NCBI GenBank assembly: GCA_963922455.1
Contig: CAWUIO010000078.1
Location: forward strand, 1 to 31,249
Source: CAWUIO01 sp963922455
Lineage (GTDB): Bacteria > Bacteroidota > Bacteroidia > Cytophagales > Microscillaceae
Direction of reading: 5' to 3'
Length of the DNA: 31,249 bases
Below, piece after piece: positions 1 through 7,860 of the stretch (position 1 is the stretch's first letter; each line of letters begins with the position of its first letter). Both the position numbers and the translations under genes were made by a program. The notes beneath the pieces are model-generated. The model was not told the DNA's origin. It saw nothing but the letters and a program-made list of their open reading frames with translations, and searched no databases.

Positions 1-54
1 AACCCCAAACTGACCCTTTTCGCCGACAAAAAATAAACTTAAACAGTTTCTTAA
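1..54. repeat. Right end of a 171-bp palindromic (MITE-like) element
   Basis: This stretch matches the right arm of the complete element at 4281-4451 almost base for base: the block CTTTTCGCCGACAAAAA followed by the terminal inverted repeat TTAAACAGTTTCTTAAT. The left part lies outside the window. The element terminus overlaps the stop codon of the minus-strand gene that ends at 51. Similarity is seen directly; calling it mobile is inference, since no transposase or target duplication can be shown. Confidence 0.7.
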
Positions 55-521
55 TATACTTTGACAGTTAATTGACTTTTAAAGGTGTCCAGATCCAGGG
101 AGGCCTGTATAACTTTAGCTTTTTGCTGGGAAAGGACATTTTCAACTTGGTCGGAAATTTCTCCCTTTTTTAGGATATTTTGATATTCGTCCAGTATCAA
201 GTTTTCCCCCCGGATGCACTCGTTGAGCATGGCTATTTCGTCATTTGCCGTCAGGACAGCCTTGGCTTCCATCCAAGTACGGTGAATTCCAGATAAAATG
301 CCAGGACTGGTATCTACCGTACCTCCATTGTGCAGTATGAGTTTTTCCAATTCCTCTGAAAAACTTTTTCGCTCAATAGCTTTTTCGTAGAAAAAATTTC
401 TCAAGGTGAGGTTGGTTACTCCAGTCGCAGCGGTTTCGTATCCTTTGGCGGCTTCCAAGTTTTTTTGGACTAAGTTTTCTAAAAGGTCGAAGTTACTTAT
501 GGTATCGATTGGGTTATTCAT
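51..521 (-). CDS. PA2169/DUF2383-type four-helix-bundle protein
   Basis: A 156-residue soluble, all-helical protein without signal peptide or membrane segment. The pattern resembles the DUF2383 / PA2169-family four-helix bundle, a ferritin-like fold of unknown function often tied to stress or envelope genes: an N-terminal helix with LLENLVQKNLEAAKGYETAA, then a helix with FYEKAIERKSFSEELEKLI, a GG turn, a helix with WMEAKAVLTANDEIAMLNECI, and a last helix with ILDEYQNIL. It is the last gene of a minus-strand series. Its TAA stop lies inside the end of a palindromic repeat (1-54), so the original C terminus may have been altered. Family assignment is by pattern memory; biochemical role unknown. 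Confidence 0.75.
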   Translation of the reverse strand: MNNPIDTISNFDLLENLVQKNLEAAKGYETAATGVTNLTLRNFFYEKAIERKSFSEELEKLILHNGGTVDTSPGILSGIHRTWMEAKAVLTANDEIAMLNECIRGENLILDEYQNILKKGEISDQVENVLSQQKAKVIQASLDLDTFKSQLTVKVY

Positions 522-571
522 GTTTTTAAAATTAATGCTTAAATAAAAAAAGGTTTCTTTGCTTTGCGGTA

Positions 572-1324
572 TTAGAGTAGGCGTAAGATTTCCTTCAAGT
601 CAGGGGCAAGAATGATCTCGGTACGACGATTTTGCAAGCGTCCGTGAGATGTATTATTGCTGGTAATAGGCTCAAATTTAGACCTACCAGATACAGTTAC
701 CCGTTGTGGATTAATTTGATAATCATTTACCAAAATCCTCACCACGGCTGCGGAACGACTTACACTCAAATCCCAATTATCTACATATGGCCCATCATCT
801 TTTAGGGGCAGGTTGTCGGTGTGCCCTTCCACGATGATATCCATTTCATTACTATCTTTCATGACTCGGGCCAAAGTAGATAAGGCTTTTTTACCTTTTG
901 TGTTTACCCAAGCACTTCCGGATGGAAATAATAATTGTTCGGACAATGAAATATGTACCTGACCATCTTTACGGTAGACGTATAACTCATCTTGATTGTA
1001 TCCGAGGAGAGCTTGATTTAATGAAGTGTATATGTTTCTTATTTGATCTCTCTGTGCCTGCAATTTATTTTGAAGCCTCTCAAGTTTGGCTTCTTGGGTA
1101 ATTAAGTCTAGTTCGGCATCGATTTTTTCTTCGGTGCGATCGTTCAGCACATCATTTAATACATTATTTAGGCGGGTAAGTTGGGTAGAATCCTCTCGCA
1201 AGCGTTCGTTACGGGTTTGAATTTCCTCGGCCTTAGATAGGGCAGTTTGGTAGGCTTTCTTGCTTACACAGGTTAGAAATGAAAGGGGTATCAGTAAAAA
1301 AATTAACTTTTTAAAATATATCAT
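572..1324 (-). CDS. OmpA-family peptidoglycan-binding lipoprotein
   Basis: 250 residues. The N terminus is a lipoprotein signal with lipobox ending at Cys19 (SFLTC). Residues about 25-100 are a charged coiled-coil region rich in E, R, Q and L. Residues about 120-250 form an OmpA/MotB domain: FPSGSAWVNTKGKKAL, VEGHTDNLPL, the NWDLSVSRSAAVVRIL helix, VSGRSKFEPI and NRRTEIIL, which are the usual peptidoglycan-contacting positions. It probably sits in the outer membrane or periplasm, anchored by lipid and bound to the cell wall. It lies 164 bp downstream of the sigma-54 activator gene and 50 bp before the DUF2383 gene, all on the same strand. The specific partner is unknown; this lipoprotein plus coiled coil plus OmpA layout is common in Bacteroidota. 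Confidence 0.9.
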   Translation of the reverse strand: MIYFKKLIFLLIPLSFLTCVSKKAYQTALSKAEEIQTRNERLREDSTQLTRLNNVLNDVLNDRTEEKIDAELDLITQEAKLERLQNKLQAQRDQIRNIYTSLNQALLGYNQDELYVYRKDGQVHISLSEQLLFPSGSAWVNTKGKKALSTLARVMKDSNEMDIIVEGHTDNLPLKDDGPYVDNWDLSVSRSAAVVRILVNDYQINPQRVTVSGRSKFEPITSNNTSHGRLQNRRTEIILAPDLKEILRLL

Positions 1325-1440
1325 AAATTTGTATTTGGTTCTGGCCTATATAGTTCATAGAATGAGCCAAAAAAGAGTTTGTGTGTAAGGTGTTGATTTT
1401 TAGAGGCTTATGGTTTTTAGTGGAGTGTAAAGAGTAGCAT

Positions 1441-1461
1441 AGTGGGGAAATTTTTCCTCAC
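1441..1461. terminator. Possible hairpin terminator between regulator and OmpA gene
   Basis: GTGGGGAAA and TTTCCTCAC pair around a short T-rich loop, with one mismatch. The palindrome lies just downstream of the minus-strand NtrC-type gene and upstream of the OmpA gene. There is no clear T-run after the stem on the minus strand, so termination is only a possibility. Confidence 0.3.
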
Positions 1462-1488
1462 CTGCGGGGAGAGAGTACAACGATTAGT

Positions 1489-2886
1489 TTAGGAAAGCTT
1501 AATATTGTAGGCCTTGAGCTTATTGTAAAGGGTTTTGCGGTCAATTTTTAAAATCTCAGCGGTTTTGCTTTTGTTATTTCCGGTTTTTTCTAAAACTTGG
1601 ATAATGGCCATCCTTTCCGCTCTCTCAGCCACATTCTTTAGATCCATATCGCCTTGGAAAATGCTTTCTATAAGATCGCTGTCTTGCCTGAAGTGCTCAG
1701 GATCTACAATTTCTCGGGGAAGGCTATCGAGTTGAACCTGCTTATCGTTCGTAAGCAAAACCGATCGTTTGATGACATTTTTAAGTTCCCTGAGGTTTCC
1801 GTGCCAATAATAATTATTGAGTTTTTCCGCGACAATCGGCTCAAAACCCTCCACTGTTTTCTCAAGTTGCTGATTGGCCAATTGTAAAAAATAATCGGCA
1901 AAAACAGGAATATCGGCGGGCCGCTCCCGCAGTGGTTTTAGCTCTATCTTAAATTCATTGATACGGTAATATAAATCTTCCCGAAAAGTACCTGCTTTAA
2001 CGGCTTTCCAAAGTTCTTCGTTGGTAGCGGCAATCAGGCGTACGTCAATCGATTTTTCTTGGGTGTCCCCGAGTCTTTTAATTTTTCGCTCTTGTAATAC
2101 CCGAAGCAGTTTAATTTGGTTTTCGTAGCTCAAATTACCGATCTCATCCAAAAATAAGGTGCCTTGATGGGCACTCTCAAAACTTCCGATTTTATCTTTC
2201 AAAGCGCCAGTAAAAGCTCCTTTGACGTGGCCAAAGAGTTCACTGCCTGCTAATTCTTTGGGCAGGGCTCCGCAATCGATGGCGACAAAAACTTCCTTGG
2301 TGCGCTTACTCATCTGGTGAATGGCCCGGGCTACGTACTCTTTTCCGGTACCAGTTTCTCCAATAACCAAGGCCGACATATCGGTAGGGGCTATTAACTC
2401 AATATGTTTTTTCACTCCCTGGGATGCCTGGCTTTGGCCAACGATAAAATCGCTACTCTTCAGTTTTGGGGCCGAAGGTTTAGGAGGGGCTTTGTCCTTT
2501 CCTGTTTTCTCTGGCTTTGCCGGAACCTTACTCTCAAGGGCTTCCTGTATGGTAAGCAGGATTTCATCAGGGTAAAGAGGTTTGGTGACATAGTCAAAAG
2601 CCCCTTGGCGTAGGGTACTTACGGCGGTACGTACGTCAGAATAACCCGTAATCATGATAATCGAAGCTTCGGCTTGTAAAAGCCTTATGCGCTCAATCAT
2701 CTCGGTGCCGGTGGCATCGGGTAGTCGATAATCGCAAAGTACCAGATCATAGGTTTTCTTTTTGAGCTTGGGGATGGCATCTTTGGCTTTGAGGGCGGTG
2801 TCTACATTATACCCTTTTTTACTCAAAAATTTATCTAATAGCAAACAAAGGTCTAAGTCATCGTCAATCACGAGTATTTTACTCAT
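1489..2886 (-). CDS. NtrC-family sigma-54-dependent response regulator
   Basis: 465 residues with the full three-domain layout. The receiver domain is residues 1-120, with acidic pocket DDD at 8-10, phospho-acceptor Asp52 in LCDYRLPD, and a Lys in VTKPL. A Pro/Lys-rich linker is at about 122-143. The AAA+ sigma-54 interaction domain is about 147-375, with Walker A GETGTGKE at 176-183, the GAFTGA sigma-54 contact loop at 223-228 and Walker B TLFLDEIG. A Fis-type helix-turn-helix lies at the C terminus (KTAEILKIDRKTLYNKLK). It activates RNA polymerase carrying sigma-54 when phosphorylated. A second response regulator gene ends 36 bp upstream on the same strand, probably co-transcribed. No histidine kinase gene is adjacent. 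I saw no convincing -24/-12 site inside the window, so targets are unknown. Confidence 0.96.
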   Translation of the reverse strand: MSKILVIDDDLDLCLLLDKFLSKKGYNVDTALKAKDAIPKLKKKTYDLVLCDYRLPDATGTEMIERIRLLQAEASIIMITGYSDVRTAVSTLRQGAFDYVTKPLYPDEILLTIQEALESKVPAKPEKTGKDKAPPKPSAPKLKSSDFIVGQSQASQGVKKHIELIAPTDMSALVIGETGTGKEYVARAIHQMSKRTKEVFVAIDCGALPKELAGSELFGHVKGAFTGALKDKIGSFESAHQGTLFLDEIGNLSYENQIKLLRVLQERKIKRLGDTQEKSIDVRLIAATNEELWKAVKAGTFREDLYYRINEFKIELKPLRERPADIPVFADYFLQLANQQLEKTVEGFEPIVAEKLNNYYWHGNLRELKNVIKRSVLLTNDKQVQLDSLPREIVDPEHFRQDSDLIESIFQGDMDLKNVAERAERMAIIQVLEKTGNNKSKTAEILKIDRKTLYNKLKAYNIKLS

Positions 2887-2922
2887 AGGATACGTTTAAA
2901 AAATTGCGAATATACCGTAAAA

Positions 2923-3282
2923 TTAGAACCCGACTCTTCTTAATGCCTCAATAATATTGTCCCGGCCGAAAGGCTTATGAACAAAGAAGTCAACTTTTTC
3001 TTCCAGTATTTTCTTCTGTTCTTCTACTCCTTCATAGGCACTTACAACTATAATTTTAATACTGGGGTTTTGTTTCCTCAACTCGGGTATTAACTCAAAG
3101 CCTATCCCATCAGGCAGGTGCAAGTCGAGAAATGCCAATTCAAAACGTTGATTACCTAAAATCTCCCGGGCCTTGCTTAAATTATGGACTGCCCGAGATG
3201 TATATCCTTCTTTTTGGACAATTTTGGCCACAATGAAGCAAATGTCTTGCTCGTCGTCTACGATCAAAAATTTTCCATCCAT
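2923..3282 (-). CDS. Single-domain (CheY-like) response regulator
   Basis: 119 residues consisting only of a receiver domain. The acidic pair is at Asp9-Asp10, the predicted phospho-acceptor is Asp53 in AFLDLHLPDG, the switch Ser is in VVSAYEG and the conserved Lys is in FVHKPFG. There is no output domain, so it should act by protein contact or in a phosphorelay. It lies 36 bp upstream of the NtrC-type regulator on the same strand, which suggests the two are coupled in one relay with a kinase encoded elsewhere. Confidence 0.93.
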   Translation of the reverse strand: MDGKFLIVDDEQDICFIVAKIVQKEGYTSRAVHNLSKAREILGNQRFELAFLDLHLPDGIGFELIPELRKQNPSIKIIVVSAYEGVEEQKKILEEKVDFFVHKPFGRDNIIEALRRVGF

Positions 3283-3391
3283 AGCGAAAGCTTATTCAAT
3301 AAAATTGGCAAAAAAATAACCCTCCAACAAATCCACTCGAGATTGTTTAAGGGTTATAAGTTTAAATTGATTAGTTAAGCACATCTGTGTA

Positions 3392-3679
3392 TTATTTACT
3401 TTCATGCTTCACCTCACGTGGATAAACCGTAAAGCTAGCATTTAATTGTACGTCCCCATTTGGTTCGCGACTTACCGTTTGAGATGATTCAGGATTATCG
3501 GGATTCATAAATTCATCTTCTATGATAGAACTGAGATTGATCATTTTCATATTCTTCAATCGCTTTTGGCGATAATACTGGGCAACAAAGCGGGAGCCGA
3601 AAATAGTCAGGGCAGGTACAACAATCATTAAAGAAATAAGTATTAATAAAAATATTAGATTATTCATAAAGTTATTCAA
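3392..3679 (-). CDS. Small single-pass membrane protein, function unknown
   Basis: 95 residues. A hydrophobic segment at about residues 7-29 (NLIFLLILISLMIVVPALTI) is followed by a basic stretch (RQKRLKNMK) and a polar tail. This fits a single-pass inner-membrane protein with the tail in the cytoplasm under the positive-inside rule. No family is recognised. It is the first minus-strand gene of the regulator series, 109 bp upstream of the single-domain regulator. A real gene is likely but not proved. Confidence 0.55.
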   Translation of the reverse strand: MNNFMNNLIFLLILISLMIVVPALTIFGSRFVAQYYRQKRLKNMKMINLSSIIEDEFMNPDNPESSQTVSREPNGDVQLNASFTVYPREVKHESK

Positions 3680-3837
3680 AGTTTTGGTACAGTTAATAAG
3701 GGTGCAAAAACTGAGGCAGGATTGATTTTGTTTTCCAAGTATTTGATTTTGAGTAATTTATCTTTTTAAACGTCGCAGGTTAGCCGATGGAGTGAGTAAT
3801 TTGCCCGAATATACTGCGGAATAATTTCCTCACTTTC

Positions 3838-3964
3838 TGGGGCTGCCCCCGGGATTGACCCAAGCTAGCCATAGCACATTCCTTGCCCCGGGGTCGGGCT
3901 TTCGCTACTCGCCTGCCTCCCACGGGCCCAAACGGGCTCAAACAAACCGCTCTATCCCTCAGCC
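3838..3964 (+). repeat. GC-rich interspersed repeat, copy 1
   Basis: Begins with the mini-palindrome GGGGCTGCCCC. After a variable stretch comes the conserved core GGGTCGGGCTTTCGCTACTCG, then GGGCTCAAACAAACCGCTC and TATCCCTCAGCC. The same blocks in the same order recur at 11061, 15728 (reverse), 22453, 30298 and 31199 (reverse). This copy sits inside or directly against the decayed MscS fragment. Confidence 0.92.
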
Positions 3965-3966
3965 AA

Positions 3967-4199
3967 AACCGTCCGTATGCGTGTGAACAAAAGGTTTTTT
4001 CCATCACATCGCCCACCAATTCGCCAATTTTGACCCGGTCTCCCAGCTTAAATGGTCGAATATAGGTGATAACAATCCCCGTTACCATCTTCCTGATAGC
4101 CCAACAAGGTCCTAATGAAAATAGGATCCCTACAAATACCGGAATCCCCTGAAATATCTGATTATCCGAATAGGGCAGAATATATTTGCCTCTCTGGGC
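3967..4199 (-). pseudogene. Remnant of an MscS-family mechanosensitive channel gene
   Basis: The minus strand encodes YILPYSDNQIFQGIPVFVG, then ILFSLG, then MVTGIVITYIRPFKLGDRV and KIGELVGDVMEKT. This is the characteristic pore-helix to beta-domain junction of MscS-like channels (family pattern ITYxRPFKIGDRVKIG). After GDVMEKTF one T is missing from a T-run, and the next frame continues with LFTRIRTV, the expected MscS continuation. Homology then stops where the GC-rich repeat begins. Upstream an in-frame stop lies at 4200-4202. The N-terminal membrane helices and the C-terminal domain are both absent, so this is a dead fragment. Confidence 0.85.
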
Positions 4200-4280
4200 T
4201 TAGAATTTCATACTTATTGTAAGTAAAGCCTTTACTTCGGCCTGGATCATTGATAAAAATAAGACTATACCTATCCTGAA

Positions 4281-4451
4281 AATTAGAAACTGTTTAAATT
4301 TAATTATATGGGCTGCAAAGGGTCATTTATGGAACCTGATTTCATCAAATTCATCGCCCATAGCGCTGCTATGCGCTCCTTGTTGATTTCATCAGAACCC
4401 AAAACTGGCCCTTTTCGCCGACAAAAACTAAACTTAAACAGTTTCTTAATT
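4281..4451. repeat. Complete 171-bp palindromic (MITE-like) element
   Basis: The outer ends form a near-perfect terminal inverted repeat of about 26 bp (AATTAGAAACTGTTTAAATT against the reverse complement of the right end). Inner blocks also pair: GGGCTGCAAAGGGTCA with TGGCCCTTTTCGCC, and GGAACCTGATTTCATCAA with TTGATTTCATCAGAACC. The tip is the stem AGCGC/GCGCT. As single strand the whole element would fold into one long hairpin. A second copy's right end is at 1-54 and a degenerate piece is at 11265-11287. Non-autonomous transposition is inference. Confidence 0.8.
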
Positions 4452-4800
4452 TAAGGGAGGATTGCATTTGCTATCTGAATTGTAAAATTTTGAAACATCC
4501 CTTGGACGCTAAAAGCGCTTTAAGTCACAAACATATAGTATCATTTTTTTGAAAAAACCCTTAACCCCGATCATTAAGTGGGAGTATTACACCCCGGAAT
4601 TGTAGAAAAATTTCAACACTTACCCCCACAACTACTCCAAGTAATATTGCAAGAGCTTAGTTATCAAGAGTTTGTATGTCAAACCTGCCTTGGCATCCTT
4701 TTCTCAACTGCTTATTTCAGAATAGTCTGGATAATCCTTTACAAGTAAATACACTCCCTGAGTCAAGATTTTTTAAAACACCAACGGTATATTTTTAAGT

Positions 4801-6123
4801 ATGAATAAAGAACCCATCGATCACCTTTGGAACCCTATTAGCCGGATTTTTAAACACCAAATTACCGGTGGTATTGTACTCATTCTGGCGGTAGCCATTG
4901 CGATGATATGGGCCAACAGTCCTTTCCACCACGCATATCACGCCTTATGGGAAACCCATTTTCGGGTAGGTACACAAAGTTTTTTTTTAGATAAAAGCCT
5001 ACATCATTGGATCAACGATGCTCTAATGAGCATCTTTTTCTTTTCAGTAGGTCTTGAAATGAAGCGAGAGGTATTAGAAGGAGAGCTATCATCCCCCCGC
5101 CAAGCAGCCCTACCCATCGCAGCTGCCTTGGGCGGAATGTTAGTGCCAGCTGCCTTTTATTACTTGGTCAATGTCTCAAGTGGTTTTACCCAAGGATGGG
5201 GTGTCCCTATGGCAACCGATATTGCGTTTACCTTAGGCCTCTTGGCTTTAATAAGTAAAAGGGTGCCTGTAAGTCTCAAAGTGTTCTTAACAGCCCTTGC
5301 TGTAGTAGATGATTTAGGGGCTGTCTTGGTCATTGCGTTTTTTTACACAGCACAAATTGATTGGTCAGACCTTCTCATTGCCGGATTATTTTTGGCAATC
5401 ATGTTTGGGGCCAACCGCCTGGGGGTACGTAGCTACTTATTTTATCTAATTATTGGTTTTTTTGGACTTTGGATGGCAATATTATTTTCAGGAATACACG
5501 CAACGGTTGCCGGGGTATTAGCCGCATTTACTATTCCTTCTCGCACTAAAGTACCCAAGCAGCACGCAGTCGAAGAATTTAAGGATTTAAGTAAGCAACT
5601 AAAAAAAGTAAACGATTTGCCTGGTCAATTTGTGGCCGAAGAACAAATTGAGGTCTTAGAAAATATAAAGCATACAAGCAATCAAGCCGCCACGGTCTCT
5701 CAAAGACTGGAATATGTGTTGAGCCCTGTAATTACTTTTTTGGTTATGCCCATTTTTGCCCTGGCCAATGCTGGGGTCAGCCTGGAGGGAAGCCTTTTAA
5801 CTACTTTTTTGCATCCTATCAGTTTAGGTGTATTTAGCGGTTTGTTACTGGGCAAGATTTTGGGAGTCAGTGTTTTATCTCACCTATTAATTGCCTTAGG
5901 CTGGGGAGAATTGCCCAAAAATAGTACCTGGCTTCAATTATACGGAGTAGCGGCGCTAGCTGGGGTCGGTTTTACCATGTCATTATTTATTTCTGACTTA
6001 GCATTTTCCGAGGCAAATTTTAAAACATACGCAAAAGTCGGGGTACTTTTTGCATCGGGGGCCGCCGCTTGTATTGGCTTGGGAATCTTATATTTTGCCA
6101 AGCCTAAACTTGCTGGGGAATAA
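4801..6123 (+). CDS. nhaA: Na+/H+ antiporter NhaA
   Basis: 440 residues with about 11-12 membrane segments, close to the usual NhaA length. Diagnostic motifs are the GLEMKREVLEGELSSPRQAA block of helix 2, PMATDIAFTLGLLALISKRV and the double-aspartate transport site ALAVVDDLGAV, equivalent to E. coli Asp163-Asp164, plus GVGFTMSLFISDLAF near the end. A charged cytoplasmic loop (about residues 250-300) is typical of the family. It exports Na+ in exchange for H+ across the inner membrane for pH and sodium tolerance. It stands alone on the plus strand after a 1.1-kb gene-poor stretch. TATATTTT at 4789-4796 is too close to the ATG to serve as a normal -7 element, so the promoter is unresolved. Confidence 0.97.
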   Translation: MNKEPIDHLWNPISRIFKHQITGGIVLILAVAIAMIWANSPFHHAYHALWETHFRVGTQSFFLDKSLHHWINDALMSIFFFSVGLEMKREVLEGELSSPRQAALPIAAALGGMLVPAAFYYLVNVSSGFTQGWGVPMATDIAFTLGLLALISKRVPVSLKVFLTALAVVDDLGAVLVIAFFYTAQIDWSDLLIAGLFLAIMFGANRLGVRSYLFYLIIGFFGLWMAILFSGIHATVAGVLAAFTIPSRTKVPKQHAVEEFKDLSKQLKKVNDLPGQFVAEEQIEVLENIKHTSNQAATVSQRLEYVLSPVITFLVMPIFALANAGVSLEGSLLTTFLHPISLGVFSGLLLGKILGVSVLSHLLIALGWGELPKNSTWLQLYGVAALAGVGFTMSLFISDLAFSEANFKTYAKVGVLFASGAAACIGLGILYFAKPKLAGE

Positions 6124-6297
6124 ACGAATGTTTAGGCCAAACAGGCAAGAAATATATTTTTTTAACGGGGTAGTCAATCATAATAGGCATTCGTGTAGAA
6201 TTCTTCTTTCACATTTTCCTTAAATGTAAATCTTTCAAACAATCCTTCCCGTCTTATAATCGTATAAGTTCATTCTAATTAGAAAAACACATTCAAA

Positions 6298-6792
6298 ATG
6301 AAGCAATTACGACTTTTGGCCCTACTCCTAGTTTGGGGTGCCTTCTTAGGGGCTTGTGGCGGCTCGCCCCAAGTGCAAGAAGATCAAGAAACGAATGAAG
6401 CAGAAACTACAGAAGACACCAAGGAGTCTTCAGAAAACTCTGAAAACCAAGAAGAAGTTTCTAGCGATCTAGGTTCCTCACCTACTGCCGAAGAAAGTAC
6501 CGATAAGCAAGTAGATGGAGCGTATGAGACCATGCAAATGATGGTTGGCGAATTTATAGGGGTCGAGCAAGGGGACTACTTTTATATACTCGTCCGTACC
6601 GACCAAGGAGAAGATTATAGCTTCATGGTACTTGATTCTGACCCTTTCTTCGACAACTTATTTGAAAACCCCGATCCTCACGTAGGAAAACGGATCAAAG
6701 TATGGTATATGGACACCGTGGAATATATCGAGGAAGCTGGTGGCGAGATGGAAATATCCAAGTACCACGGGGGTGAGTGGGTAGAAGAGTAA
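6298..6792 (+). CDS. Acidic lipoprotein, function unknown
   Basis: 164 residues. A hydrophobic signal ends in lipobox FLGAC (Cys20), followed by GGS. Residues about 25-75 are a Glu/Ser/Thr-rich linker without predicted fold. Residues about 78-164 look like a small beta domain (YETMQMMVGEFIGVEQGDYF, ILVRTDQGEDYSFMVLD, VGKRIKVWY). No family is recognised. It resembles the next gene in its first 35 mature residues (ACGG-VQED followed by E/T-rich sequence), but the C-terminal domains differ. The two are separated by 109 bp on the same strand and may be related by duplication and domain swap or merely share a common linker style. Confidence 0.8.
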   Translation: MKQLRLLALLLVWGAFLGACGGSPQVQEDQETNEAETTEDTKESSENSENQEEVSSDLGSSPTAEESTDKQVDGAYETMQMMVGEFIGVEQGDYFYILVRTDQGEDYSFMVLDSDPFFDNLFENPDPHVGKRIKVWYMDTVEYIEEAGGEMEISKYHGGEWVEE

Positions 6793-6850
6793 ATCTCGCT
6801 ACGCTCAATAGAGAACATTTTTCCCAGCAAGCATTCTTAAATCTCCCATT

Positions 6851-6880
6851 TTGTCCCAACAGGATGGCTTTTTACTTTGC
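6851..6880 (+). promoter_or_regulatory. Weak candidate Bacteroidota-type promoter
   Basis: A TTG at 6851-6853 is followed after about 18 bases by TTACTTTGC at 6872-6880, close to the Bacteroidota -33 TTG / -7 TAnnTTTG pattern. It lies about 22 bp before the ATG of the second lipoprotein gene. The second base of the -7 box is T instead of A, so this is tentative. Confidence 0.3.
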
Positions 6881-6901
6881 GTATTTTTAACCTAAACCGA
6901 T

Positions 6902-7777
6902 ATGAAACGATCCAATCTTTTTTTTAGTCTACTATTTGGCCTTAGCCTCCTCGCTTGCGGAGGTGGTTCCGAAGTACAAGAGGATACTACAGAAACGACA
7001 GAGACTTCCGAAGAAGGGAATGGCCCCGAAGCGGAGGCCCCCTCGGAAGATGCCGGAGTAGAACTGGTATGCATGGAGTTTGCCTCGGCACAAAAAGAGG
7101 TGTATTATAATCTCCGTTTTGAAGGGAATGAGGTGACCGGAGTAGCCGATCATTATCACAATACCGACCAGGGAACCTACACAGAGTATTATAATATCAA
7201 AGGTACCCGGGCAGGTGATCAATTGAAGCTCAAACTCACACTCAGTGATGGAAACTATGGGAATGATGTAGGCTCTTCATATGCTGAGCAATGGGTCTAC
7301 TCAGGAGAATCTATGGGGGCACCCGATCCCGAGGAAAGCATCGTCCCTGGCCTGGAAAGATTTCCCTGCGAAGGCGATGGCTACTTTTATCGCGAACCGG
7401 GTATTATGGCCGATGGCTTAGACTTTGGTACCGAAACCAATACCTACCGGTATGAGGGGGTAATTGATGGAAAATATGATATTGTGATGGAGCTGGAGGC
7501 TAGCCTTTCTCCCGAAGATGCCACGATAACCTTATTAACGGGATACTATTATTATAAGAGTCAGGGAGCAGATAAAAAGATACAACTCGAGGGCTCGATT
7601 GCCGAAGAAGTGGACGTCATGGGAGTTCCTAATATGCTGGTGGAAGTAAAAGATGGGAAAGAATACGGACGCTTTGTGTTGGAGCCCGGCGACCGTTTAG
7701 GAGAAAAGATTTATTGTTCTTGGTTTGATGCCTCAGCAGAAAAAGAATTGGATGCGATGTTGGTGCCGGCAGATTAA
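6902..7777 (+). CDS. Acidic lipoprotein, function unknown
   Basis: 291 residues with lipobox SLLAC (Cys19) followed by GGG, and an acidic, Thr/Glu-rich linker to about residue 55. The rest (about 58-291) is beta-rich with alternating aromatic and polar residues (EVYYNLRFEGNEVTGVADHY, YTEYYNIKGTRAGDQLKLKL, YEGVIDGKYDIVMELEASL). Three Cys occur in the mature part. No named family is recognised. It is predicted to be anchored in the outer membrane facing periplasm or surface. A strong bidirectional terminator follows directly. Confidence 0.8.
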   Translation: MKRSNLFFSLLFGLSLLACGGGSEVQEDTTETTETSEEGNGPEAEAPSEDAGVELVCMEFASAQKEVYYNLRFEGNEVTGVADHYHNTDQGTYTEYYNIKGTRAGDQLKLKLTLSDGNYGNDVGSSYAEQWVYSGESMGAPDPEESIVPGLERFPCEGDGYFYREPGIMADGLDFGTETNTYRYEGVIDGKYDIVMELEASLSPEDATITLLTGYYYYKSQGADKKIQLEGSIAEEVDVMGVPNMLVEVKDGKEYGRFVLEPGDRLGEKIYCSWFDASAEKELDAMLVPAD

Positions 7778-7793
7778 GGCAGAAAATGATATA

Positions 7794-7832
7794 GAAAAAA
7801 GGGGGATGGCAATAGAGCTATCCCCTTTTTTT
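7794..7832. terminator. Bidirectional rho-independent terminator
   Basis: AAAAAAGGGGGATGGC and GCTATCCCCTTTTTTT form a long stem around AATAGA, with A-run and T-run on either side. It sits exactly between the end of the plus-strand lipoprotein gene and the end of the minus-strand molybdenum hydroxylase gene, serving both. Confidence 0.88.
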
Positions 7833-7860
7833 AACCTTAAATCGTATGCTAAAAATTGAC

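Larger units (their letters stand above)
3680..4800. other. 1.1-kb region with no intact gene
   Basis: The region holds, in order, a GC-rich interspersed repeat (3838-3964), a decayed mechanosensitive-channel fragment on the minus strand (3967-4199), a 171-bp palindromic element (4281-4451), and about 350 bp of AT-rich sequence before nhaA. Around 4579-4670 the plus strand has a short open stretch with LPPQLLQVILQEL, vaguely like a small antitoxin-type helix, but there is no start or full frame. Confidence 0.7.

Noticed and set aside
1325..1400. TTGGCTCATTCTATG as a sigma-54 promoter before the OmpA gene
   Set aside because: The GC at -12 is missing at the right spacing, so it does not fit the -24/-12 consensus.
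3780..4088. A 102-codon minus-strand frame that looks like a gene
   Set aside because: Only its first about 34 residues are MscS-like; the remainder is translation of the GC-rich repeat. It is better treated as a pseudogene plus repeat.
4579..4670. Short plus-strand stretch with LPPQLLQVILQEL, like a DUF2281-type antitoxin helix
   Set aside because: No start codon, too short, no toxin partner; likely chance.
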